DNA from: Populus alba
Taxonomy: Eukaryota; Streptophyta; Magnoliopsida; Malpighiales; Salicaceae
Assembly (NCBI RefSeq): GCF_005239225.2
Contig: NC_133296.1
Span: 14,446,001-14,510,000 of the forward strand
DNA: 64,000 nt
Direction: 5' to 3'
Positions 13,213 to 24,250 of this stretch are shown here, in pieces. Numbering within the stretch: position 1 is the stretch's first letter; each line of letters begins with the position of its first letter. Below the pieces are notes generated by a model. The model searched no databases. It was not told the origin of the DNA and saw only the letters and a program-made list of their open reading frames with translations. A program made the position numbers and the translations under genes.

Positions 13213-13456
13213 GAACCTGACACAGATAACTCCATTGAGCAACAACACTTCACTACATCGTAAGCAAGTTTAGTGTTTTTGTTTCCAGAAAACTGTCGTC
13301 AAAGGTTGTAAGAAGACTGTTCTTTGACTATTTTGCTTGCGTTCTGCGCCGTGAATGTGACATTGTCAAGTAGAGGTGGTGGTGGTGTGTGCGGGTGGTG
13401 TTGCGGTGGTGATTGGTGGCGCCGTGTATTTCTTAGAGAGACCCTTTTGGCCCACA

Positions 13457-15701
13457 ATGCAGCTCTTGGGGTTATTGGTTGTGGTGTTCTTGAAGTGTTT
13501 TTTAGTAGTTCTTGGACAGCAATATCATACTCACCATAATGTGGCTGACTTACACTGGAAACCGGCCACTGCCACCTGGTACGGCAGTCCTGACGGTGAT
13601 GGTAGTGACGGTAAGAGCTTACTATACCCACTATGAGTTTTACCACTTCTAATTTTCTTTCGCGCTATATTTTTTGTAGTGTCAGAATTTTAGATCTCTT
13701 TTTCTCGGTTTTCTCGGTCAAACTCATAAGGTAGTTAATGGAAGAAGTCCTGTTAACCGTACACGTTTTCTTTTATAACGAAGAGCACATTGGTCTAAAA
13801 GTTCATTATTTTTGGCGTCTTCCCTTTGTTCACAATTAAGCCATAAATTGGCTTTCTGGAAGAAATGCTCTTCTTCTAAGCTCAATTTCTACTATTTTCC
13901 TTGCAATTAATCGCATAGAACCAAGTTGATATCTTGAGTTTAGTTTGGTTCCCATTACCCAATTTATAGTAAAAAAAATCAGGACCTATATGGCATATTC
14001 TAAGCTTAGCAAATTTGACATTATGTTTTTAAAATTCTTAAATGCGGTGATTAATTTAAAACAAAAAAAAAATCAATTTTTTTTTAAAAAAACAGTACAT
14101 TCACGTAAAAAACAAAACACACCCTGATATTCCCAGAGCCCAATATCTGCATCACCAAGGTATGTGACAGCAGGTTATATCAATGTGCAGGAGGGGCGTG
14201 TGGGTACGGGTCATTAGTGGATGTGAAGCCATTGAGGGCCAGAGTTGGTGCAGTGAGCCCAATACTCTTCAAGAATGGAGAAGGATGCGGGGCATGCTAC
14301 AAAGTTAGGTGCCTAGACAAGAGCATATGCTCAGAAAGGGCAGTGACCATAATTGTTACAGATGAGTGTCCAGGTGGGTATTGTTCAAATGGTCACACCC
14401 ACTTTGACCTCAGCGGTGCAGCCTTTGGTCATATGGCTATTTCTGGTGAGAATGGTCAGCTCAGGAACCGAGGTGAAATCCCAGTCATATATCGCAGGTA
14501 TGGAGGGCTCGTGTTTTTATCTGTGTGCTATTTACAGAAGGTCTTTCTGTTCCCTCTTTCTAGTTTAAGTTGAACTGTTTAACTGTCTGTGTTTTTGTCT
14601 TGTTTATTTTGACACTGCCCTTAATAATCTCGAAATGACCTAAATCACCCATTTTTGTAGGACCCCATGCAAGTACCCTGGGAAGAACATTGCCTTCCAT
14701 GTCAATGAAGGTTCAACAGATTACTGGCTATCCCTTCTAGTGGAATTTGAAGACGGCGATGGTGATGTTGGATCCATGCATATCAGAGAAGTAACCTTCT
14801 CCTTCCTTAATTTCAATTTTTGTGCATTACTTTTTGGACTTCTAACACCCCCAGATACAGATGTAAAGCTGCAAAGCAGAATAAAAAAAAAAAAAGCACC
14901 ATGCTCTTAGGCTCCGGAAAACTTGGTTATGCCCTCCAACTTTGTGATGCAAAGTGAGATTACATTTACACCTTGACTCACAAACTGCAAAGAATCTCTC
15001 ATCTTTACATCTTCTAAAGTGTGCACTCTCACATTTAGCGAAAAAGAACTGCCTAAACGTGCTACTTTAGAACATCAAAGTAGTGCCCTTTTCATGATCT
15101 TAGACCTTTAATTTTCTAGAGAAGAGATTTCCAATAATCAAATGGCTTTGTCCAACATCAACACATCTTTATTAAATAATAAACTTTGCACTTTCTTAAG
15201 TAGTTAATGAAAGATGGAAATGTACACACATTTGCTTTATTTTATGCTTGCCAATGGTGCCATTGTGCTCAATGACCCAAAAGCACACTTTGTTTCCTGC
15301 TTTGTTTTTATCCTTTCTATCCAACTATTTTCTTGACTCGTTGCATGTGACAAATGGGCCACTCTTAAAATTCAAGCATCTGAAAAAGAATCTATGGACA
15401 AAAAAGTGATCTAAATGGTGAAGGAATAAAGCTATAGATCTCAATATGCGAAATAGAAATTCGACGATTTTCTCACTGTTTTTACATTTGTATATATTGG
15501 CAGGCAGGTGGCACTGAGTGGCTGGAGATGAATCACCTGTGGGGTGCCAATTGGTGTGTTATTAGGGGACCCTTGAAAGGACCCTTATCTGTGAAGTTAA
15601 CAACACTATCAACAGGAAGAACACTGTCTGCAAGAGATGTGATTCCAAGAAATTGGGTCCCAAAAGCTACTTACACCTCTAGGCTCAATTTCTTCCATTA
15701 A
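13457..15701 (+). CDS. EXPB: Beta-expansin, four exons
   Basis: Exons are 13457-13610, 14191-14497, 14661-14790 and 15504-15701; phases match and give 262 residues, the normal length. The start was placed at MQLLG because it begins a signal peptide (MQLLGLLVVVFLKCFLVVLG), although the frame is open further upstream. Domain 1 (GH45-like) starts with TWYGSP and GGACGYG, has the cysteine block GEGCGACYKVRC (residues about 82-92), TDECP at 108-112 and the HFD motif at 122-124. Domain 2 (CBM63-like) runs from about 165 to the end (STDYWLSLLVEFEDGDGD, GANWC, ATYTSRLNF). Beta-expansins are secreted to the wall and loosen polysaccharide contacts without hydrolysis. The sequence looks closest to Arabidopsis EXPB3-type proteins rather than grass pollen allergens or EXLB. 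All cysteines and motifs look intact. Confidence 0.95.
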
Positions 15702-18126
15702 AATGCAAAGCTTCGAGCTTCGAGCTTCAAGCTTTTCTTGGTGTGAATCCACGTGAGAGAAACAAGCCCATTTTTCTGAAGTTCCTCTTGTTCAGTTGAC
15801 GCAAAAGTAGTCGTTGACTGGCCTTTTTTATTTTTATTTTAGAAGAGAGCAGCCGTTGGATTGCACAATTAATGGCATCCACCAGTGCTCTTTCTTTCTT
15901 TCTTTCTTTCAACTTTTATTTGTGTCTTTTAATATATTTTTTCCTACTTTTGTAGTGTGAAAGTGTTTTAAATTTAGATCATCAATATAGCCCTTTCCAA
16001 AGGAGAGAGCGTGTAATATGTTTGCTATGCTTTTGTGTAATTTTTCAGGCCCTTTGGATTATTAATGAATTTGTACTAGAAATACTAAGGCTGTCAAAAA
16101 ATAATGGGTATCTGTAAAATTTAAATTATTCAACTCTACCAACTCATTAAAGTTAATTATATATCATAGATACTATAAATAATAGTATATCAAATAATTT
16201 AATAAATACATATCATAGATCAATTTAAATATTTAAAATCCATTTAACCCAACATAACCAGTATAACTTGCTAAATATAAGTAATTCTAAAATGTTTTTA
16301 TATTTTTCTTTTTCCTCACCGCAGCTACTTATTCTTTTCCTTTCAAGTCTCTCCTTCAAACTTCAATAACTTCCATACTTTAAATATGTTGAATGCTTTT
16401 GCTTCTATTCAGCTATTCCTTCCATCTCTTCTTCTTCTAGTTTAAGGTAGGATCTCTAAATTAGGTTTTTTATATGAATATTACTCATCCGAGTTTTTTT
16501 AGTGTATTTGTTAATAATTTGAGGATCATTTTTTTCTTATGGGACCTTGTTCATTGTTTTGTATGTAGTTCAATTATTGCTTATTACCTACTGGCTAGAT
16601 TATATAGACTTGGCAACGAATCAAGAGAGATTGGTTACTAAATCATCAAAGCTTTTACAGTCTGAATCCTTGGAGATTTTTTTTTATCACCGTTGAAGCG
16701 TGGTGCCGTTGCTGATCAATGCCCATTCCTGGTTTAAAGAATGATTAGTCGTTCCATGTCAGGCTTATGGTGTAATCAGAGCAGGGAATGGAGGCCATGT
16801 CAGTTTATTTATATACAGAGGTTCCAACATGTTTTTTTGACATTCAAAAACATTAAATGTTAATAATAATATTGATGTATATATTTAATAAAATAAATTA
16901 AAAATAATATACAATAAAAATTTTGAGTGATAAATACAAATTAAAATTGATCTTGAATATGGATCATGATGAGTTTAATAACTTTGTTTTTTTACAATCA
17001 AATATCTATTTAACTAAATGATAATAAAAATATATATTCAAAATAAAGCAATTAAAAAGAATAATTAAAGAAGAAATTATGTAGAATTTCATAAAAATAA
17101 CATTTGCTAATATTATAAAAAAAAATGTTATAATTTTATTCTTAAACTAAGTAAAAATAAATGATATTTTATATATAAAAAAACTATCATAATTTTTTTA
17201 TATAAAATTATTGTAATTCAAATTGATTAGACGGCATATTGGGTATATAGGACAACCCACACATGTATTTAATTAATTTATTTTAATTAAAGTAAATTAA
17301 AGAAAAGCATTGAAATTAAAGTTCAAAAAATATATGCATCAGATGCCTAGGCCGCCGCCAACCATGATTGGCTTTTTTTTATTTTTTTATTTTTTTTTTA
17401 AAAAGCCACTCATTTAGGTTTACAAGGCCAGGTCAGCGTGCGGGGGCTCTTTTTTTCTTTTTCTTTTTTTCCTCTAGAAAAAGAAGTGGATGGCATCTTT
17501 TTTGCAAAAACATCCTAATGTTTTCATTATGGGGCTGGTAAGAAGAAGAAGAAGTGATAATTAGGAGTAGCAAAAACAATCTGATTTAGGACAGGTGCCC
17601 TGATCGATAAGTTTAATTAAGGAGCTTTCATTTCTTTACTTTACCTATAGTAAATTAATATATGGAAGAGAGATTAAAATATAAGAAATTTGATAATTAT
17701 TAGAGAATAATATAAATTATATTTTGAGATTTTATTTAATAGATTAAATTATTAGGTTGAAATGATTCTTCGATATGATATCAGAATCTTAATGACCAAA
17801 TGATTACGAGTTTGAATCTCATCATCCTTATTTATTTGATAAAAATTAAGTATAAGATAATGTGAATATGTATAAATTATAAATTTAAAAAGCTTTTATT
17901 TAAAAAATATTTTTAAAAATAATATAAATATAAATAATATATATAATTATTTAGAGATGGATGGAGATAATTATTTAAGGGATGTTTGATAGTAATGAAA
18001 GTCTCTTTATAGTAATGCGATACAATCCTTGCTTAATGATCGAACACAAAATCTAATATAATATAAACCAGAGCACCCATTCGTACCTTTTTTTTAGCTG
18101 ACAATGCTGCTGTCCAAGTACAAATA
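15702..18126. other. AT-rich spacer between convergent genes
   Basis: This contains 3' UTR of the expansin, a short TTTC repeat at about 15890-15911, and AT-rich spacer with poly-T tracts. The expansin and RNase T2 genes converge on it. I see no gene. Confidence 0.5.
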
Positions 18127-19020
18127 TTAAAACGGTTCAATTTCGGATACAAGTTTTACGTAACAAGACCCACAGTTGTCATTCAACTGTCGAGAACATG
18201 AAATTGCATGGGTTTCGTTGGTGCAAACCCTGATTTCGATGAGAATTTTGGTTCCACTCTTGTCGCCGCATCTCATAGCAAAGGATAAATGGGGTATTTT
18301 TCTTCTCAAGGCGTTCACGAAACGCCATCTTGGGTATTCAATCCCAGGTTTTATCCCATTAGCTCTCAAAGCTTCAGATACGTTAATGGTTCTCTTCAAT
18401 GCCAGAGCTGTTTCAAAGTACAGTCGGGGTTCGAAGCAGGAACAAATGCCATGACGAGCCCACTCCTTTTCCCAGAAAGCTATTTGCTGAAGTCTGTCCT
18501 TACTGCGGGCTTTCAGGTTGCGCCAATGTTTTATCATATCACTGTAAAGCGCTTTATCCTTGAACTGCACAAAATGAAATTAAAGATGTGTTGGAATTTT
18601 AATTACAACACTAAAACACACAAATCATAAGACAAAAACTATATGTTAAAAACAACAAAGTACATGAGAATGAGTAATTACCAGATAATTAATTGGCCCT
18701 ACTTGCCGATCGTTATTCAAAGTACTATCTTGTCCGTCGACAGGCCACCAGCCATGAATTGTTAGCTCGTCTTGGAGGTTATTAGGTTGTGGACAATGTA
18801 CTGAGGAATTTGAGCAAAAGCCCTTAGGCCATGTGTGGACAAGCCAGAAATGATGGGGAGGTAGAGGAGGACAAGGACGTCGAGGTGAGAGGGAGTCCTC
18901 AGGCCACAAGTCAAGCGGAAAATGATGGGGAGAAGGAGCTGGAGGAGGATGAGGTATAGATTTTGCTTCTGTGTGGGAAAGGAGCAAACAGAAAAGAAGA
19001 AAATATGTCATCATTTTCAC
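18127..19020 (-). CDS. RNase T2 family protein with divergent catalytic motifs, two exons
   Basis: Exon 1 is 19020-18682 and exon 2 is 18564-18127, joined in phase 0 across a 117-base GT-AG intron to give 258 residues. Residues 1-19 form a signal peptide (MKMMTYFLLFCLLLSHTEA). A proline/histidine-rich stretch follows at about 22-57, which is unusual before the T2 core. The core has FWLVHTWPKGFC, conserved active site I as TIHGWWP (His89; usually HGLWP) and site II as FWEKEWARHGIC (Glu147, His151; usually EWxKHGTC). Both histidines and the glutamate are present, but the normally conserved lysine is Arg150 and the threonine is Ile153. T2 enzymes cut single-stranded RNA in the secretory path; S-RNases of self-incompatibility belong here. 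Whether this copy is active or has become a binding protein is open. Confidence 0.88.
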
Positions 19021-19077
19021 AAGGCTTTGTTTAACTTGAGAATGAGATTAATGGAGGGTGTGTGCGTGGAGCCTCAG

Positions 19078-19086
19078 ATATATATT
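19078..19086 (-). promoter_or_regulatory. TATA box of the RNase T2 gene
   Basis: On the minus strand AATATATATC lies about 60 bases upstream of the start codon, a typical distance for a short plant leader. Confidence 0.6.
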
Positions 19087-20640
19087 GAATAAAGTTTTCT
19101 TTTAAATTTATATTTAACCTTTTAAAAAAATCAAAAATTAAAAACACACAACATCATAAAAAACAATCTTCATCCAAAAAAAATATTAGATCAGCAAATG
19201 AAAGATATTAAATGAAATATAAATTTAAAAATTATTAAAAAAAAAGATATCAATAAAAATATACAAAAAAATATTTGCCTGATTTCTGTAACTTAACTTA
19301 TTAAACATGTGTTTTAGACTTTCAATTCAATCAGGTTTAATATTTTTTTTCCTATAAATTTTTATTCAACTCTTAAAAAAATTTTATAACCTGAAACATG
19401 AAATCAACCAAATTTAATATATATTTTTTAAAATTTATAGCAAACCTTAAGAAAAAATAAAAGAATAATACCATTCATGGTAAAATATACAGGGTGAACT
19501 TGAACTATAAACTTAATAAAGTTCAGTTTTTTTTTCTTTAAATTTAGAGCAAACCATTGAAAAAAATAGTGAACAATATAGTCCATGAATAATATATGAG
19601 GGGTGAAAACTGTGCCTGCACAGTATTCACCACATATTTTAGTTTATTTAATAATTAATAAAGTAATAATAGTATGCTTAAGCCCTAAGCGCTGTATGGT
19701 ATCGATTCCAAACTAAGTTTTTTTAAAATTTAAAATTTTTTTTTAAAAATATATTATTTTAATATATTTTTACAAAAATAGAAACTACAACATTAAAAAA
19801 AAATTTAGAAATGCATCAAAATAATATATATTTTTTTATTTTTAAAAAATTATTTTTGAGATCAACGCATTAAAACGATCCAAAACATAAAAAAAAAAAA
19901 TTTAAAAAGAAAATTAAATTTTTTTGGAAACACGGGTTGGTGATGGTATTTAAAACTAGCTCTGCAACGAATTTCAATGCTTGGTGGACACAATGCAACA
20001 GTATATTAATAGAAGGACCTAATTAAATATGTCTTACCAGTAGCGGGACCAATTAAAATATCTAAAGCCTCCTTTGCATGCTGTTGTCTCACTTGGCCCA
20101 TTTTAATCTTACAATGATCCATGGGATTTTATTCAAGGACCATCTTAATCTTACAATGAATATCCATGGGCTTTTTCATTCTTAGACGAAACTTTGTATG
20201 CTGTAGTCAAGGCCTGTTTTAATCAGATAATGGTCCATGGGCTTTCACGCTTGGCCCATAAGAAATCAAGTTTAGAGGGATTAAAAATTTAAAGTTCAAA
20301 ATGACATTCATATAAAAAAAATATATTAAAAATTACTTACGCCTCCAGCATCAAAATGATGAAATTATATTTATTTATTTTTAAGGATAAGAAGTATTTT
20401 GACCTCAGTTTGCATATGAAGCCTGATACATCCTACAGGTAGGAAGAAACTCTCCACAGTCCATGCCACAAGCTCGATAACATCTGTAGAGAGCTGAGCT
20501 TGTTCGCATTCAACATAATGAGAGCTTAAAAGGCAAATAAGAATTGATAGAAAGAATTATGGGGTGCCATTACGAAGGAGTGGCTGGTTCAATTTCAAGT
20601 AAAAGAATAATATAAATTATATTTTAAAATTTTATCTAAT
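19087..20640. other. AT-rich spacer upstream of RNase T2
   Basis: No coding region is visible. The near-repeated phrase CAATGATCCATGGG / CAATGAATATCCATGGG / AATGGTCCATGGG around 20111-20240 shows a small degenerate repeat of about 60 bases. The rest is AT-rich. Confidence 0.4.
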
Positions 20641-20651
20641 AATTTAAATTA

Positions 20652-20960
20652 TTAAGTTAAGATAATTCTTTCATATTGCTGACCTTCAACAACTGCAGCA
20701 ACAAGAGCATCTAATTTTGACGAGTCAAGTGAACTGCTCATGGCAATGTCTTTAGAAGGTGAAGCAGGCTTGTTTTCGTCGGCAGCAGCAGCAACAATTT
20801 GTGTAGGAGGTTTTCCATTCCTGGCATCTTTCCCTTCATTTTCACTCTTTCCATCTTTCTCACCTTTCACATCCCTGGCATCTGTCCCATTATCTTTTCA
20901 TCATCTTTTCTACCCCTTCTTTTATCAATACTTGGCACCTCTCGAGGAATGATCTCTGCA
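20652..20960 (-). pseudogene. Unidentified coding-like fragment with a frame change
   Basis: On the minus strand two frames carry related charged sequence: an upstream one reading AEIIPREVPSIDKRRGRKDDEK and then, one frame over, a GEKDGKSENEGKDARNGK and alanine-rich tail to 20652. The switch in frame between about 20860 and 20880 suggests one broken reading frame. The composition is that of a disordered lysine/glutamate-rich tail. I do not recognise the parent gene, and it could be a processed gene fragment or retroelement sequence. Confidence 0.25.
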
Positions 20961-20984
20961 ATGGCTTTTCAGTAATGTTTATCT

Positions 20985-21890
20985 GCCTCTTTGTGAAACT
21001 TCTCTTGGTTCTTTATATAAAAATACCCCCTCTCCTCCTTTAAAGACATCTCATGTTCTCTTCAAAAGGAGAAAATAGGAGGGAAACTATTTTTCTCCCA
21101 TTTTCTTCATCTCCTCTCCATTTCTTCAAATTAAATCAAAAGAGAGTGTTCTTGGGAGGATTATATCCAAGAAAACAAATCAAGTGCCATACTTAAAGAG
21201 TTATAAAGCTTGGGAAAAACAAAGCATAGGAGCTGGAACTTGAAAGAGGAGGACATGAGTTTTGTAGATTTTTGCAAGAATTCATTGAAATAAGTTAAGG
21301 TTGCAAAGGTAAGCAACATACCCTTTAGTAATTTCCTTTTTCTCTCTTGTTCTTGCACGAGAAGAAGAAAACCTCCAAGTTTAAAATTCTAGGTTTCATG
21401 TAAATATTTTTGGGGAATAATTGTTCTTGTGAATTTCGAGATTAATTGCATGATAATGGCTTGATTTGCAGAAAACAATAGAAGGAATAAGTTGATTTGA
21501 AACTATGGGTTTTAGGATGACAACATGGCAGGAACTTTGGCAGCCATATCTTGGCTTTCCACCATTGGATTAGGTTGCGTTTTGGTTATGTTATTATGCT
21601 CAATGTCACATACATTCTGTCTGGAGGGATTGTCAATAATAGACTTCGTTTGAGCGCTATTGTCGAAGGAACATTTCTTGAAAATCACCCTTCATGATAG
21701 CCTCATTTATCGGTCGTTATATCATCTTTTCACCGTTGGATTGGTCTGGATTTTAGATATGTTGTTCATCCAGATGTTGTTTAAATTATGAATGGTTAAG
21801 ATCGGAAACAAACACTCATCTAAGTGATCACGACATAAACTAGTATGGTAAACTCATCTGAGTGATTATTTGTTCTCTTTTGGCTTCCAT
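20985..21890 (+). repeat. Possible decayed LTR or leader of a retroelement
   Basis: A TATA-like TTTATATAAAAATACC near 21012 is followed by purine-rich leader sequence and a donor-like AAAGGTAAGC near 21307. This order resembles the promoter and leader of plant LTR elements. No matching second LTR was found, and it lies directly before the copia remnant. Treat as tentative. Confidence 0.25.
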
Positions 21891-21894
21891 GCTT

Positions 21895-22910
21895 TAAAGT
21901 TTGACACTTCATTATTTATCTTGTTTGATGATGTTGATCTCTTTTACCTTCTAGTTTATGTCAATGATATCTTGCTTATATGTAGCAACTTTGTTCTGCT
22001 TCAAAAACTGATATAGTTATTGAGTTTTGAGTTTAAGCTTCGAGATTTATGAGCTATTCATTATTGTTTGGGAATTAAGGTTCAATCCACTAGTATAGGT
22101 CTATTCTATGATAGGATAAGAATATTCTTGACATAATTACTTGAGCTGGTATGACATCATTCAAACCTGTTGATACTTCTATTTCTACCTCCAAAGTTAT
22201 AGTGGTGCTCGATTGCTTATTTTCTGATCCTATATGGTTTTGTCAAATCATTGGTGCTCTTCAATATCTCACTTTTACGAGACCAAACATTTGTTTTACT
22301 ATTAACAACGTCTGTTAGTTTATGGATGCTCCTACAGATTCTCATTGGCTTGTCGTTAAACACATTCTGCGTTATCTTCAGAGTATGGTTTCTTATGGCT
22401 TACATAACACTCATAGTTACTCTGTTGCTTTACATGATTTTACAAATGCAAACCGGGGTGGTAGTATTGATGATCGCAAGTCTATGGGTTGTTACCTTGT
22501 TTTTTTTTTTGTCATATACTGATTTCATAGAAATCAAGTAAGCAACACATGATTGCTTGTTCTTCTAGCGAGGCCAATTATAAAGCCTTAACAAATGGCA
22601 TTGTTGAGGTTATATGGCTTTTGTATTTATTGTCAGATCTGAAGATTACTCCTAGTTCTGCTTCTACACTTTGGCGTGATAATCTCGGTCTACTTATTTG
22701 CCAACGAATCCTATCTTTCATGCTCATACTAAACATGTTGAGGTTGATTATCATTTTGTATGTGATAGGGTTGCCAAGAAGAAAATTAAGATTCATTTTA
22801 TCTCTTCTCAAGATTAACTTATAAATGTTTTTACTAAGTCACTTCCTACTGCTTCTTTTACTGCTTTTCGGTTCAATCTTTGAATTGATTCTTCACCCTC
22901 ATCTTGAGGG
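21895..22910 (+). pseudogene. Ty1/copia retrotransposon remnant (RT and RNase H end)
   Basis: Scattered over three frames are recognisable pieces of copia polyprotein. YLLVYVNDILLI is the RT catalytic box, with the usual YVDD changed to YVND. ALQYLTFTRPNICF follows, then MDAPTDSHWLVVKHILRYLQ, then the RNase H start with SIDDRKSMGCYLVF (usually RRSTSGYCVF), and a C-terminal tail ending near a polypurine GAGGGGGCAT at 22904-22913. Many stop codons and shifts separate them, so this is an old dead copy. The 5' half, gag and integrase are absent. Confidence 0.8.
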
Positions 22911-23209
22911 GGCATATTATAGGATGTATATATCAAGGAAATATTAATAATCTTAATCACTATTGTATAAGGTTGGCTAACTAATAAGTTAATATATAAT
23001 TCCATTCAAAACATGAACGCAATCTTCGCATTACACTTTGACTATTTGTTTTTCATTTTTTTTTCTTTTAATATAAGAACTTATATAGCATATCATTAAT
23101 AAATAAATTAATTAAATTTGCTTAATGGAGTCATTTTAAATTTGCTTTAACTCAACTTATTGACAATTTTCTCTTAAAATTTATTCATTTATGATAACAT
23201 ATTGATAGA

Positions 23210-23780
23210 ACACATTCAATTCATTATTTCAACTGGAAACTCAAAAGATATTACAAGTTCAAATTATTATTACAACATCTAGACACACACAATATTCCAA
23301 GATGCTTTTTCATCCCAAACCTTTTAAAAAAAAGTCAGGCACAAAATCATGACATCTGTTGATGAAGATCAACCTGGATAGTTACTTGCGCTTTGTCCAG
23401 AGATCACGAAGTTTATGAAGACAATAAGTCAGGCACCTCCAATAGCAGACAAGCGAGATGTAGTAGAAATAATGCGAGAGCTTTCCTTCAATAATTTGGT
23501 TGACGGATGGTTGAAGAATCCATAGAACATAAAGCAATGTTTGAGCAACGAAAAACACGATCCCCACCACTACAATGATGATTGCGAACACCCCATAATG
23601 GGATCCACCCCATAATGCTATGGTTACAGCAAAAAAGAATGACAAGCAGATCATGTAAATAGATTTAAAATTTTGATTGATATAGTATTTGATCGTCTTC
23701 ACCAATATAGTGAAGCTGTTGCTAGTTTCTTTTGAAACATTGATGTTACTATTCTGGCCTAAATGCAAGTCAAAGAATGA
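23210..23780 (-). pseudogene. Partial duplicate of the ankyrin-PGG last exon and 3' UTR
   Basis: On the minus strand 23768-23382 encodes SIYMICLSFFFAVTIALWGG...FFVAQTLLY..PSVNQIIEG, closely matching the C-terminal membrane half of the neighbouring complete gene (24520-24251). The downstream UTR (GAACACATTCAATTCATTATTTCAAC...) also matches, so about 560 bases were copied. The upstream two-thirds of the exon, the PGG-region helix and all ankyrin exons are missing. Its first about 36 codons are unrelated, and it has no start context. It is a dead fragment just downstream of the complete gene. Confidence 0.8.
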
Positions 23781-24250
23781 TGAACTATATAAATGGTAGT
23801 ATACAATACAAGTTGAAGAATCTAATTAAAAGAAAGTGATTTGGATTCATAGGCTAGTCATACACTAAATCTCAATATTGATTCTGAATTCCATGATTTA
23901 TATTAGTTTAGGAACAAAAAATAATTAAGATTTAAATTATTGTTATTTTTATCGAGCACTACATCATGTCCATTCCATTAGAATATAAACTTATTGATCA
24001 AAGAAAATGAACTCAACTTGACCTTTTTCTCCTAAAATATATTTATCTATGAGAGAACATATTGATAGAACAAATTCAATTCATTATTTCAACCGGAAAC
24101 TCAGAAGTTATTACAAGTTCAAATTATTATTTCAATAGCTAGGCACACACAATATTCCAAGATGTTTATTCATCCCAAAAATAACCTTTTAAAAGAGGGC
24201 AATCCCTCAGAATCCTGACTTCTCTTGATGAAGATCAACCTGGATAGTTA

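Noticed and set aside
22251..22824. Separate small genes in the copia remnant
   Set aside because: Together with interrupted frames they reconstruct RT/RNase H of one dead copia element, so they are not independent genes.
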